Source: Kaistella sp. SH40-3 (GTDB lineage: Bacteria; Bacteroidota; Bacteroidia; Flavobacteriales; Weeksellaceae). From it: a stretch of 64,000 bases of DNA. Shown one piece after another: positions 44,469 to 53,616 of the stretch. Both the position numbers and the translations under genes were made by a program. Every line of letters begins with the position of its first letter. Positions within the stretch are counted from its first letter, which is position 1. The notes under the pieces are model-generated. The model worked only from the letters and a program-made list of their open reading frames with translations, did not search any database and was not told the origin of the DNA. Location of the stretch: positions 224,568 through 288,567 of the forward strand of contig NZ_JAQYUS010000005.1 in assembly GCF_030686865.1 (NCBI RefSeq), written 5' to 3'.

Positions 44469-45254
44469 ATGAAAAATTATAAACTCGGATTGGTGCTTTC
44501 GGGCGGAGGAACAAAGGGGATAGCGCATGCCGGCGTATTGAAGTTTCTGGGGGAACAGAATTTACGACCAGATGTTTTGGCTTGTTGTAGCGCAGGTTCA
44601 ATTGTCGGATCATTATACGCAATTGGTAAAACTCCCGAAGAAATGCTCGATTTCTTTAAGTCGGTCTATCTTTTTAACTGGTGGCACTTTGTTTTTAATA
44701 AGCCTGGTTTGATCTCATCAGAAATTTTTGCGACTTATCTAAATCCTATTTTTGCCGACATGCGAATAGGTGATTTAAAGATTGATCTCAAAATTGTTGC
44801 AACAGAATTGGTTACAGGCAAGCAGAAAGTTTTCGGAAAAAAAGATAAGGTGGTAGATGCGATAATCTCTTCCTGTTCGATTCCCGGAATTTTTACCCCG
44901 TATGTCATCGGTGACGAGATGTATAGCGATGGCGGAGTTTTAGATAATTTTCCGGCAGATATTATTTGTCATGACTGCGATAAATTAATCGGTGTATATG
45001 TATCGCCGTCTCACAAGGTAGAAGTGTCAGAATTAAATTCTATCAAAGCAATTACCACACGCGCTTATGAGTTGCTTTCTCACCGTACAGAAATGTATAA
45101 ATTCTCTTATTGCGATTGGTTTATCAGTCCACAAAAATTATCGAAATATGGTATCTTCGAAAAGAAAGCCAGCCGTTTGGAGGAGATTTTTAATATTGGG
45201 TATCAGGCAGCAAAAAGTTCTTTCGAAGAATGTAGTTTTAAATTAGAAAAGTAA
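44469..45254 (+). CDS. Patatin-like phospholipase, copy 1
   Basis: A 261-aa RssA-type patatin. It has the oxyanion motif GGGTKGIAHAGVLKFL, the nucleophile region ACCSAGSIVGS and the Asp of the dyad in SDGGVLDNFPAD. The usual GxSxG reads CxSxG here. It would hydrolyse membrane lipids or acyl esters in the cytoplasm. A close paralogue follows, so this is a tandem duplication. Confidence 0.9.
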   Translation: MKNYKLGLVLSGGGTKGIAHAGVLKFLGEQNLRPDVLACCSAGSIVGSLYAIGKTPEEMLDFFKSVYLFNWWHFVFNKPGLISSEIFATYLNPIFADMRIGDLKIDLKIVATELVTGKQKVFGKKDKVVDAIISSCSIPGIFTPYVIGDEMYSDGGVLDNFPADIICHDCDKLIGVYVSPSHKVEVSELNSIKAITTRAYELLSHRTEMYKFSYCDWFISPQKLSKYGIFEKKASRLEEIFNIGYQAAKSSFEECSFKLEK

Positions 45255-45585
45255 ATTGCTCGATCACTATTAAATTAATTGCCATTTAAAATAATATTGA
45301 TTGTCCGTAAATAGTAATAATTTGTAATTCGTTGTGAACTTTGTTAAGTGAAACGGCTTTGCGAACTTAAAAACGTGCGGAAAACAGCATATTTATTAAG
45401 AAAACTTTGCGCTCCTTGCGTTTAAAATTTTCATTATTATTGAATATGGATATACATAAAAATAATTAATGAAAAATTGAAAAGCAATTAATTGTAATGA
45501 AAGTAGTAAGCATAACATTCAAAAATAATAAAATGAAATCACTGAATTGTGTTACTGGTTTCTTAATTTTGACCAACTTTTAATT
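45255..45585. other. 331-bp gap between the patatin paralogues
   Basis: AT-rich. It contains a TTTGCG-type dispersed repeat (45354-45432, ending GCGTTTAAAATTTTC) like that at 30228-30254. No ORF or clear terminator is seen, and the repeat may mark the duplication joint. Confidence 0.5.
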
Positions 45586-46374
45586 ATGGAAAAATTTAAT
45601 CTCGGTTTTGTACTTTCTGGGGGTGGAACAAAAGGCGTGGCTCATGCTGGAATTTTAAAATTCTTGGCAGAGAAAAATATTCAACCAGATGTTTTGGCTT
45701 GTTGCAGTGCCGGTTCTATAGTAGGAGCACTTCACGCAGCAGGAAAATCACCAGAAGAAATTCTCGATTTTTTTAAGTCAGTCTATTTTTTTAACTGGCG
45801 ACATTTTACTTTTAATAAACCAGGATTGGTTTCCTCTATGATTTTTTCAACTTATCTAAAACCTATTTTCGAGGACATGACCATTGGCGATTTGAATATA
45901 GAAGTGAAAATTATTGCCACAGAACTGGTTTCGGGAAAACAAAAACTTTTTGATAAAACTGATAAAGTAGTTGATGCGGTAATCGCTTCGTGTTCTATTC
46001 CGGGCATTACAACTCCGCATATTGTGAACGGTGAAATGTTTAGTGATGGCGGCGTTCTTAATAATTTTCCAGCAGATATTATTTCCGGTGATTGTAATCA
46101 ACTGATTGGCAGTTATGTTTCGCCACCGCAAAATGTGGAATTATCAGATTTAAATTCTATTAAAGCAATTACGTCTCGTGCCTATGATTTGCTTTCTCAC
46201 CGTACAGAAATTTACAAATTTGCATATTGCGACTGGTTTATCACCTCTCAGAAATTAGCGCAGTATGGAACTTTCGAAAGGAAAGCCAACCGTTTAGAAG
46301 AAATCTTTGAAATCGGATATCAGGCAGCGAAGAATTCCTACGAAGACAGCGCTTTTAGTACAACAAGTATTTAG
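45586..46374 (+). CDS. Patatin-like phospholipase, copy 2
   Basis: A 262-aa paralogue of the preceding gene, similar along its whole length (GGGTKGVAHAGILKFL, ACCSAGSIVGALHA, SDGGVLNNFPAD). I chose ATG 45586 (MEKFNLGFVLSGGG); the open frame extends upstream only through a TTG at 45547. The CxSxG substitution is shared with copy 1, so it predates the duplication. The last 20 bp overlap the convergent dgkA. Confidence 0.9.
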   Translation: MEKFNLGFVLSGGGTKGVAHAGILKFLAEKNIQPDVLACCSAGSIVGALHAAGKSPEEILDFFKSVYFFNWRHFTFNKPGLVSSMIFSTYLKPIFEDMTIGDLNIEVKIIATELVSGKQKLFDKTDKVVDAVIASCSIPGITTPHIVNGEMFSDGGVLNNFPADIISGDCNQLIGSYVSPPQNVELSDLNSIKAITSRAYDLLSHRTEIYKFAYCDWFITSQKLAQYGTFERKANRLEEIFEIGYQAAKNSYEDSAFSTTSI

Positions 46375-46711
46375 GATAAATTAAAAGTCCCACAATTACA
46401 GACGCAATCGCCATTAAAAACACCGAGCCCGCTGCGATATCTTTAATGATTTTAATGCTAACATCATATTCTGGCTGAATCATATCACAGATTTTCTCAA
46501 CACAGGTATTCAGGATTTCTAAACTTAAAACCGCAAACGCAACGACTAAAATGATGGTTGCTTCAATTGCAGTTACTTTAAAATAAACAATCAGGAAAAG
46601 GTTGATGAGAAGAGCCAGAACTTCAATCTGAAAATTGCGTTCCGATTTCAGCATCCAGATTACGCCTTGGATGGCGTTCCAAAAACTTTTATGAATAGAA
46701 GGTTTCCGCAT
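46355..46711 (-). CDS. dgkA: Diacylglycerol/undecaprenol kinase
   Basis: A 118-aa three-helix integral membrane kinase. SFWNAIQGVIWMLKSERNFQIE and the active-site segment LEILNTCVEKICDMIQPEYDVSIKIIKDIAAGSV (about 62-95) are diagnostic of the DgkA family. It phosphorylates diacylglycerol or undecaprenol in the inner membrane. Its ATG overlaps the TAA of the M28 peptidase gene. Confidence 0.94.
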   Translation of the reverse strand: MRKPSIHKSFWNAIQGVIWMLKSERNFQIEVLALLINLFLIVYFKVTAIEATIILVVAFAVLSLEILNTCVEKICDMIQPEYDVSIKIIKDIAAGSVFLMAIASVIVGLLIYPKYLLY

Positions 46712-48075
46712 TACCAGTTTTTATCGACCATATAAATTAACTGACCCATTACCGCTGCTCCTAACAATAATTCTCTTCTGTTTACTTTATCGAAAGTATC
46801 TTCTTCGGAATGATGAATGTCGAAATATCTTTGCGAATCTGGACTTAATTCGGCTAACGGAACACCCAAAGGTTCCATAGGTTCGATATCGGTTCCTGCA
46901 TATTCCAGTTCGAAATTATGAACGCCATAAGGTAAGAAAAGGTTTCTCCAGGATTGAACTTGCTTGCGTTTTTCCGGACTCATGACCAAACCAAATCCGC
47001 GTGGGGTAAATCCGCCGCCATCACTTTCGATTGCGAAGAGATGCTTTTCATTGTTTTTCTTAATGTTTTCAGCATATTGATTTCCTCCTTTTACGCCATT
47101 TTCTTCGTTGGCAAAACATACCACTCGAATGGTGTGATTATTTTTAATTCCCAATTTTTTAAAAGTTCTCAATACTTCAATACTTTGCACAATTCCAGCA
47201 CCGTCATCTTGCGCACCTTCGCCAACATCCCAGGAATCTAAATGTCCGCCAACTACGATTACACTTTGGTCTCTATTTCCCGTAATTTCTCCAATGACAG
47301 TATGCGAAAGTTTCTCGCCTTTCATGGTTGCATTAGAATTCAATTTGGCAATTACCTTTTGAGTTTTCAAAGTTTTCTCCAGTTCATCGGCACTTTTTGG
47401 TCCTATGGCAACAGCAGGAATTTTCGCCATATCATCAGCATCATAACGCATCGCTCCAGTATGTGGAACATCATCATAAGCCGAAGAAAGCGAACGGATA
47501 ATCACGGCTTTTGCGCCTCTTTTTCCAGCCCAAGATGCAGCACTTCTTCTGTATTTACCAGCATCTCCATAGGCTTGTCCGGTTGAAATAAACTGTTGGT
47601 TAAAGGCATAGTTAAAGAATATAATTTTCCCTTTGATGGCGGCATCCGGAAGTTTGTCGAAGTCTTCTTTATTCTTTACAAAGACAATTTCTGCTTCTAC
47701 ATCTTTTCCCTTTGATCCTTCAGAATTCCCTAAAGAAAGCATTTTTAAAGATTTCCATTTTCCGTTTCCTTCTTTTATTTGAAGAGATTCTTTGCCTCTT
47801 TCCCAGACTGGAACCATGACTTCTTCTTTCCAAACTTTATCTGCACCAGCTTCTTTTAATTTTTGAACTGCCCAATCAGTGGCTTTTTCGTACGCTGCCG
47901 AGCCGCTTAAACGGTGACCGATGTTTTGTGTTAAATCTCTTAAGCTTTCGTAAGCCGTTCCATTAACCAATATTTCATCTGAAATATTTTTGAATTGAAT
48001 AGAATCAGCGTTTTTTTGTGCAAATAGAAATCCGCCCAAAAAGAGCGGAAGTACTTTTATAATAGAGTATTTCAT
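46711..48075 (-). CDS. M28-family metallopeptidase (aminopeptidase/carboxypeptidase Q-like), exported
   Basis: A 454-aa protein with a signal peptide (MKYSIIKVLPLFLGGFLFAQ), a PA-domain insertion (about 120-220) and an M28 catalytic domain. Metal ligands are in VVGGHLDSWDVGEGAQDDGAG, FANEENG and a late His (FDIHHSEEDTFD). It would trim peptides in the periplasm. The stop shares one base with the dgkA start. Confidence 0.92.
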   Translation of the reverse strand: MKYSIIKVLPLFLGGFLFAQKNADSIQFKNISDEILVNGTAYESLRDLTQNIGHRLSGSAAYEKATDWAVQKLKEAGADKVWKEEVMVPVWERGKESLQIKEGNGKWKSLKMLSLGNSEGSKGKDVEAEIVFVKNKEDFDKLPDAAIKGKIIFFNYAFNQQFISTGQAYGDAGKYRRSAASWAGKRGAKAVIIRSLSSAYDDVPHTGAMRYDADDMAKIPAVAIGPKSADELEKTLKTQKVIAKLNSNATMKGEKLSHTVIGEITGNRDQSVIVVGGHLDSWDVGEGAQDDGAGIVQSIEVLRTFKKLGIKNNHTIRVVCFANEENGVKGGNQYAENIKKNNEKHLFAIESDGGGFTPRGFGLVMSPEKRKQVQSWRNLFLPYGVHNFELEYAGTDIEPMEPLGVPLAELSPDSQRYFDIHHSEEDTFDKVNRRELLLGAAVMGQLIYMVDKNW

Positions 48076-48131
48076 AGGGTTTGCTAATTAGTAAACCCAA
48101 ATTTAAATAAAATTAATAACAATTAGATCTA

Positions 48132-49376
48132 TTATTGCTTCATATCAAACATAATCAAAGCGGTTACTAATTTTGGTTCAATATAAGTGCATTTTGGCGG
48201 CATGATTATTTTGTGGTTAGAAACCTTTAACAAATCATTAAAACTCACCGGATGAATCCCGAAACCAACTTTATATTGGCCCGAATCTACACTTTCTTTA
48301 ATTCGGTTAATCCCTTCGACGTTTGAGGTTCCCTTAATATAAGTGATTTTTTCCGTCGTCTTCGGATCGCTGATTCCCAGAATATCTTTTATAATAAATT
48401 CTTCTAAAAGGAAATGATCTAGATCGTTCATCGAACTTTGTTGTTTTCGTAACTCATGTTTTACATGCAGGGAATAAAATTTTCCACCTAAATACATAGA
48501 GATGTGGAATTTTTGAGAAGGGTAATAAGGCTGATCTCCTTTTTCATGAATAAGGAAATTTTTTTCTATCGCAGCTATAAATTCCTTTTCACTTAGACCG
48601 TTTAAATCCTCCAATAATCGGTTATAATCATGAATTTTTATGGACTGATTAGAAACCACGTAACTAAAAACATAATTGTATAATTCAGTACCGTTATGTT
48701 TTTTGTTTTTGTTTTTTTGATTTTCTGCGTTAAGGGCGGTAGATCCAATTCTGTGGTGACCATCTGCAATATAAAACGAATCAATTTGTTCGAGAACTTC
48801 TTTAAACTGAAGCATTTTCAAGCGGTTATCGATTTGCCAAACTTTGTGTCTGGTACCATTATCATCTACATAATTAAGAATAGGGACATTCTTTTCTTCA
48901 TGATTCATCAGCATTTCCACTTTCGGATTTGCCATATAAGTAAGCAAAACGGGCTCTGCCTGTACATTTACTTTATCTAAATAATAAGACAGTTTTTCCT
49001 TTTTCTGAGTCAGCGTAGATTCGTGCTTTTTAATTTTACCATGTTTAAAATCATCAACACTAACCAAACCTAGAAGACCACGAAATACCGTTTTATTCGG
49101 TAAAATTTGCGAATATAAATAATAGGATGAATTGTCCCGAACTAATTTTCGAGCATCTAAAAGTTCCTCGAAATTTGTTCTGATTTTTCTAAGATTACGG
49201 TCAATATCTTTTGATTTGCTAACCACATAAGGTTTAATCATTTGAATGTAGGACGAATCTGTTTGAGATTTTTTATTGATCTCTTCCTGCGAAAAATTAT
49301 CCAACGGATGGGTAGGGAATATCTCTACATAATCTTCGCTTGGTCGGATTCCTCTAAATGGTTTAAATATAGGCAT
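48132..49376 (-). CDS. DUF1015-domain protein
   Basis: A 414-aa protein with the DUF1015 signature FKPFRGIRPSEDYVEIFPTHPLDNFS at the N-terminus and YIADGHHRIGSTALNAEN in the middle (about 205). The family is often found near serine-synthesis genes, as here, but has no proven activity; the HHR motif suggests a nucleotide- or sugar-linked kinase/hydrolase role. It follows serA by 6 bp, so it is the third gene of a serC-serA-DUF1015 operon. Confidence 0.93.
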   Translation of the reverse strand: MPIFKPFRGIRPSEDYVEIFPTHPLDNFSQEEINKKSQTDSSYIQMIKPYVVSKSKDIDRNLRKIRTNFEELLDARKLVRDNSSYYLYSQILPNKTVFRGLLGLVSVDDFKHGKIKKHESTLTQKKEKLSYYLDKVNVQAEPVLLTYMANPKVEMLMNHEEKNVPILNYVDDNGTRHKVWQIDNRLKMLQFKEVLEQIDSFYIADGHHRIGSTALNAENQKNKNKKHNGTELYNYVFSYVVSNQSIKIHDYNRLLEDLNGLSEKEFIAAIEKNFLIHEKGDQPYYPSQKFHISMYLGGKFYSLHVKHELRKQQSSMNDLDHFLLEEFIIKDILGISDPKTTEKITYIKGTSNVEGINRIKESVDSGQYKVGFGIHPVSFNDLLKVSNHKIIMPPKCTYIEPKLVTALIMFDMKQ

Positions 49377-49382
49377 ATGGTA

Positions 49383-50342
49383 CTACAGTTTCTTTTTAAT
49401 CTCTATAATTTGCTCTGCAAGTTCTCTTCCAATTTTCTGTTGTGCGTCCGCAGTATTTCCTCCTAAATGCGGTGAAAGAGACAAGTTTGGATTCATCAAA
49501 AGAGCCAGTTCTGGGCTGGGTTCATTTTCAAAAACATCAAGTGCAGCGCCGGCTACTTTTCCATTTTCAATCGCATCCAGTAAAGTAACTTCATTCATGA
49601 CGCCACCTCTAGCGGTATTTACAATAAAAACACCGTCTTTCATTAATTTAAATTCCGCAGCATCAATAATATATGAAGTTGTTTTCGGAGTATTGATACT
49701 CAAAAAATCTACGTCTTTTAAAAATTCTTTTGTATCGTTTGTAGAATTGATCTTAAATTCTACTTTTTGACCATCAAAAAAATCAAGAGATATTGTTTCT
49801 GTTTTTGGTCTTCTGGTAAGGACCTTAACTTTCATTCCTAATGAAATCCCGATTTTTACAACTTCCTGACCAATTCCGCCAAAGCCAATTACTCCTAAAG
49901 TTTTACCTTCTAATTCTACCGCAGATGAGAATGATTTTTTCAATGCCTTGAAATGCGTTTCGCCTTCCAGTGGCATTAATCTGTTGGACTCATGCAGAAA
50001 TCTCGCCAAAGAGAAAAAATGGGCAAAAACTATTTCAGCAACAGAACGACTTGATGCATTTGGAGTATTGATGACGTAAAGTCCTTTTTCAATCGCGTAT
50101 TCAACATCGATATTATCCATACCAACGCCGCCGCGACCGACGATTTTTAAACCTGGACAGCCATCTATTAATTCTTTTCTAACTTTAGTTGCGCTTCGAA
50201 CCAGTAATACATCGACTTTGTTTTCATTGATAAAATTGATCAGATGTTCCTGGGAAACTTTTGCTTCTAAAATTTCGATTCCCGCATTTTTCAGCAGATC
50301 TTCTCCGGCTTTAGAAATACCGTCATTAGCAAGAACTATCAT
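49383..50342 (-). CDS. serA: D-3-phosphoglycerate dehydrogenase, short form
   Basis: A 319-aa NAD-dependent 2-hydroxyacid dehydrogenase. The NAD motif GVIGFGGIGQEVVKIG, substrate Arg in LLVRSATKVRKE and the catalytic His in LSPHLGGNTADAQQ are present. The C-terminal ACT regulatory domain of long SerA proteins is absent, so no serine feedback through ACT is expected. It directly follows serC. Confidence 0.93.
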   Translation of the reverse strand: MIVLANDGISKAGEDLLKNAGIEILEAKVSQEHLINFINENKVDVLLVRSATKVRKELIDGCPGLKIVGRGGVGMDNIDVEYAIEKGLYVINTPNASSRSVAEIVFAHFFSLARFLHESNRLMPLEGETHFKALKKSFSSAVELEGKTLGVIGFGGIGQEVVKIGISLGMKVKVLTRRPKTETISLDFFDGQKVEFKINSTNDTKEFLKDVDFLSINTPKTTSYIIDAAEFKLMKDGVFIVNTARGGVMNEVTLLDAIENGKVAGAALDVFENEPSPELALLMNPNLSLSPHLGGNTADAQQKIGRELAEQIIEIKKKL

Positions 50343-51410
50343 TTATATTAAATTTTGCATTACGTCAACTAAAACCTGAACACTTTCGATTGGCATTGCA
50401 TTATACATACTTGCACGGTAGCCACCTAAACTTCGGTGACCATTCAGACCACTGATTCCGGCTTCTTTCCAGGCGTTATCGAATTTTTCTTTTTTAGACT
50501 CATCTGTTAATTTGAAAGAAACGTTCATCAGCGAACGGTCTTCTTCTTTAACACAGAAGGTTTCAAATAAAGGATTGCGGTCAATTTCTCCGTACAATAA
50601 TTTTGCTTTTGCTTCATTTCTTGTTTCTGCCGTTGCAATTCCTCCGTTATTTTCTAAATGTTGTAATGTTAAAAGAGAAGCGTAAACCGGGAAAACCGGT
50701 GGGGTATTGTACATCGATTCTTTTGCTACATGTAAAGAATAATCGAGCATTGAAGGAATGTCTCTTCCTGTTTTTCCTAAAATTTCTTTTTTCACAACGA
50801 CCAAAGTTGCTCCTGCAGGACCCATATTTTTTTGAGCACCAGCATAAATTAAATCAAACTGTGAAAAATCAATTACTCTTGAGAAAATATCTGAACTCAT
50901 ATCACAAACCATTACCGTATCTACTTTGGGGAATTCTCTCATTTGAGTTCCGTAAATGGTATTGTTAGAGGTACAGTGAAAATAGTCGTATTCGCTTCCT
51001 ACTATATAATCTTTTGGAATAAAGGAATAATTCTCTTCTTTTGAGGAACTAACAACATCAACGGTTCCTAATTTTTTTCCTTCTTTAATCGCACCTGCAG
51101 CCCATGTTCCCGTATCTAAATAAGCGGCTTTTCCGTTTTCAGATTTCATTAAATTAAATGGAACCATGGCGAACTGTAAACTGGCGCCACCACCTAAATA
51201 TAAAACTTCATAATCATCACCTAAGTTCATTAATCTTTTTACGATGGCTCTGGCTTCATCCATTACAGCCACAAAATCTTTGCTACGGTGGGAAATTTCT
51301 AAAAGTGATAATCCACTGCCGTTAAAATCGAGAATTGCTTCGGCAGATTTCTGGAAAACTTCTTGTGGTAAAATGCAGGGACCTGCACTGAAGTTGTGTT
51401 TTTTACTCAT
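50343..51410 (-). CDS. serC: Phosphoserine aminotransferase
   Basis: A 355-aa class V PLP aminotransferase. N-terminal HNFSAGPCILP, PLP lysine in IYAGAQKNMGPAGATLVVV, and HRSLGGYRASMYNAMPIESV at the C-terminus. It makes phosphoserine from phosphohydroxypyruvate. Abuts serA with no gap. Confidence 0.96.
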   Translation of the reverse strand: MSKKHNFSAGPCILPQEVFQKSAEAILDFNGSGLSLLEISHRSKDFVAVMDEARAIVKRLMNLGDDYEVLYLGGGASLQFAMVPFNLMKSENGKAAYLDTGTWAAGAIKEGKKLGTVDVVSSSKEENYSFIPKDYIVGSEYDYFHCTSNNTIYGTQMREFPKVDTVMVCDMSSDIFSRVIDFSQFDLIYAGAQKNMGPAGATLVVVKKEILGKTGRDIPSMLDYSLHVAKESMYNTPPVFPVYASLLTLQHLENNGGIATAETRNEAKAKLLYGEIDRNPLFETFCVKEEDRSLMNVSFKLTDESKKEKFDNAWKEAGISGLNGHRSLGGYRASMYNAMPIESVQVLVDVMQNLI

Positions 51411-51486
51411 ACTTTTTGATTTTTATAAGAACTCGAGCGACTGCAAAGTCGTTGATATTCTTGAGTGAGAAAGATGTTAAAAAGGT

Positions 51487-51514
51487 AAAAAAAAACGCCC
51501 ACATTTTGTGAGCG
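51487..51514 (-). terminator. Terminator after the ferredoxin gene
   Basis: On the minus strand CGCTCACA (51514-51507) pairs with TGTGGGCG (51503-51496) around an AAA loop, with nine T following. Confidence 0.92.
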
Positions 51515-51519
51515 GTTTA

Positions 51520-51870
51520 TTATTCTCCGTGTAAAAATGCTTTTTTCTCGAGTAAACTTTCCTCTGATTCCACATGGTCTTCATCTGGAATACAGCAGTC
51601 GACAGGACAAACAGCCGCACATTGCGGTTCTTCATGAAAGCCAATACATTCGGTACATTTATCGGTAACAATGAAATAAACATCATCGCTTACGGGTTCT
51701 TGTGGATCATCGGCATCAATGGATAAACCTGACTTCAAAACTACTTTTCCTTTGAGTGCAGTTCCATCGGAGGCTTTCCAATCTACCGCTCCTTCATAGA
51801 TCGCATTGTTCGGACATTCCGGCTCACAAGCGCCACAATTAATACATTCGTCTGTTATTTTAATAGCCAT
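51520..51870 (-). CDS. Dicluster 4Fe-4S ferredoxin
   Basis: A 116-aa protein with two cysteine clusters: CINCGACEPECP (about 11-22) and the spaced cluster CTECIGFHEEPQCAAVCPVD with a following cysteine. The insert between them is acidic. It carries electrons in the cytoplasm; the partner is unknown. It is monocistronic with its own promoter (51897-51928, minus) and terminator, and is the last core gene before the island. Confidence 0.93.
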   Translation of the reverse strand: MAIKITDECINCGACEPECPNNAIYEGAVDWKASDGTALKGKVVLKSGLSIDADDPQEPVSDDVYFIVTDKCTECIGFHEEPQCAAVCPVDCCIPDEDHVESEESLLEKKAFLHGE

Positions 51871-51896
51871 TGCTACTTTATTTTTTTAAATTTGTA

Positions 51897-51928
51897 CAAA
51901 GTTACAAATAATTCCGTGCATCATACAA
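51897..51928 (-). promoter_or_regulatory. Promoter of the ferredoxin gene
   Basis: On the minus strand TTG (51928-51926), 21 nt, then TAACTTTG (51904-51897), matching the consensus. Confidence 0.65.
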
Positions 51929-52013
51929 GTTTTCTCTAGTTTGCTGATGAATACACGAATTTATTTTTTTAGGTAACAAAACAAAAGCAGCAAAAAGCAA
52001 CCAAATTAAGAGT

Positions 52014-52035
52014 TTGTTGTACTACTTGTTGTACT
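52014..52035. repeat. Direct repeat upstream of the integrase
   Basis: TTGTTGTACT occurs at 52014-52023 and again at 52026-52035 (12-bp period), between the ferredoxin promoter and the integrase start. It could be an integrase arm site or part of an attachment site. Confidence 0.4.
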
Positions 52036-52138
52036 TTTATGTCATACTAAAATCATCCAGAAAAGTCCCTTTTCAGCACATTTTACAGAAAATTAGTAGT
52101 CGTTTCTCTAAACATTACTAACCTTAAATTGTTTTACT

Positions 52139-53356
52139 ATGGCATCGTTAAAATTTGTACTAAAAACGCAGCAACTGGATAAAGCCGGAAATTGCTCTCT
52201 TTACATCAGGCTCATTAAAGACCGAAAAACTAAATTTATTTCAACTGGAGTAAAACTTAAACCTAATCAATGGGATGGAGACAGTCAGAAAGTCAGAAAA
52301 TGTTATCCCAACAGTACCAGAATGAATGCTGTTTTGGCGGTTAAGATTGCTGATGCTACCATGATGGTTTTAGAAGAAGAAAAGAAAATCCAAAACATTA
52401 CAGCACAGCAGATAAAACAGGCGTTAAAAGGCGAAGATCGAATCAATTTTTTCGATTATCAGCAAAAAACTTTTAATCGTTTACGAAATACATTAGCAGC
52501 GGCAACAATATATAATTATGAATCATTGATTAAAAAATTCAAAGAATTTATTGGTCATGATGATCTGACTTTAAACGATATAACCGTATCACTTTTGAAA
52601 GACTACATTAATTTTCTCACCGTGGTGAAAAAAAACTCTAACATTTCAATCAAAACTTGCCTAATACCTCTTGCTAAAATTTTCAACTCTGCGATAGAAG
52701 ATGGTATTATTGACAAAAACATTTATCCCTTTGATAAAATAAAAATTAGAACAAATGTTCACAAGAGAAATTTTTTATCATTAGAACAGTTCGAAAATTT
52801 CAAAAACTATAACAAGGAAAGAAAATGTAAGGTTAAACTTTGCCAGGATATGTTCATCTTCGCGGTGTCCGCTGGAGGTTTACGATTTTCTGACGTCGCC
52901 ACTTTGCGGTGGGAAGAAGTGGATATGGAAAAGGGTATTATTGAAAGGAAAATTAGTAAAAGTGGTAGAGTACACCGCATAAAAATTGGTACAACTGCGG
53001 CTGAAGTTCTTTTGAAGTACTATTCCAATAATGTCGAAAAGCAAGCCTTTATATTCCCGATTATTCTAAGAGGTAAGTTTGATCTTGGAAATCCGGAATT
53101 CAAAAGAAAAAAAATAGCATCTGCAAATGTGATTTGTAATCTGCATCTGCGTAAAATTGGCCAAGAATTAAAATTTCCTTTCCAGTTACATTTTCATTTA
53201 AGTCGTCATACTTTCGCGACGCAAGCTCTGAGTAGGGGAATGCGGATCGAGTATGTCAGCAAGTTAATGGATCATTCCAAAATAAGTACAACTCAAATTT
53301 ATGCTAAAGTAATCGATGATGATTTAGATAAGGCAGTTGATCAATATGTAATGTAG
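52139..53356 (+). CDS. Tyrosine recombinase/integrase of the Bacteroidetes mobile-element type
   Basis: A 405-aa integrase: an arm-binding domain (1-90), a SAM-like core-binding domain (about 105-200) and a catalytic domain with Arg in SAGGLRFSDVATLRW, His-x-x-Arg in FHLSRHTFATQALSRG, His in MDHSKISTTQIYAKV and the tyrosine in the same segment. It starts 268 bp after the ferredoxin gene's far side and marks the left end of an integrative island. No tRNA is adjacent. Confidence 0.93.
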   Translation: MASLKFVLKTQQLDKAGNCSLYIRLIKDRKTKFISTGVKLKPNQWDGDSQKVRKCYPNSTRMNAVLAVKIADATMMVLEEEKKIQNITAQQIKQALKGEDRINFFDYQQKTFNRLRNTLAAATIYNYESLIKKFKEFIGHDDLTLNDITVSLLKDYINFLTVVKKNSNISIKTCLIPLAKIFNSAIEDGIIDKNIYPFDKIKIRTNVHKRNFLSLEQFENFKNYNKERKCKVKLCQDMFIFAVSAGGLRFSDVATLRWEEVDMEKGIIERKISKSGRVHRIKIGTTAAEVLLKYYSNNVEKQAFIFPIILRGKFDLGNPEFKRKKIASANVICNLHLRKIGQELKFPFQLHFHLSRHTFATQALSRGMRIEYVSKLMDHSKISTTQIYAKVIDDDLDKAVDQYVM

Positions 53357-53430
53357 ATTTCATATGAATTGCTATTCATTGGATATGAATTTTTGCCAAT
53401 TAACACTTATTTATTATCATATTTATTAAA

Positions 53431-53463
53431 AAATGGCTCTGTTTTGAAAATGGAGTCATTTTT
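53431..53463 (+). terminator. Terminator after the integrase gene
   Basis: AAAATGGCTC (53431-53440) with GAGTCATTTT (53454-53463), one G-T pair, ending in T-run. Confidence 0.75.
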
Positions 53464-53616
53464 ATGCTTTACTTTTCATAGTTTAGCATTTGCTAATAAA
53501 TGAAATTTCGGTGACTGATACCTGAATTGTTATGAAATGAGAGAAAGCGACCTAGTATAAAACACACAATGACTGAAAATATTCTCTGACAATTAGATTT
53601 AAAATACATTATAAGG

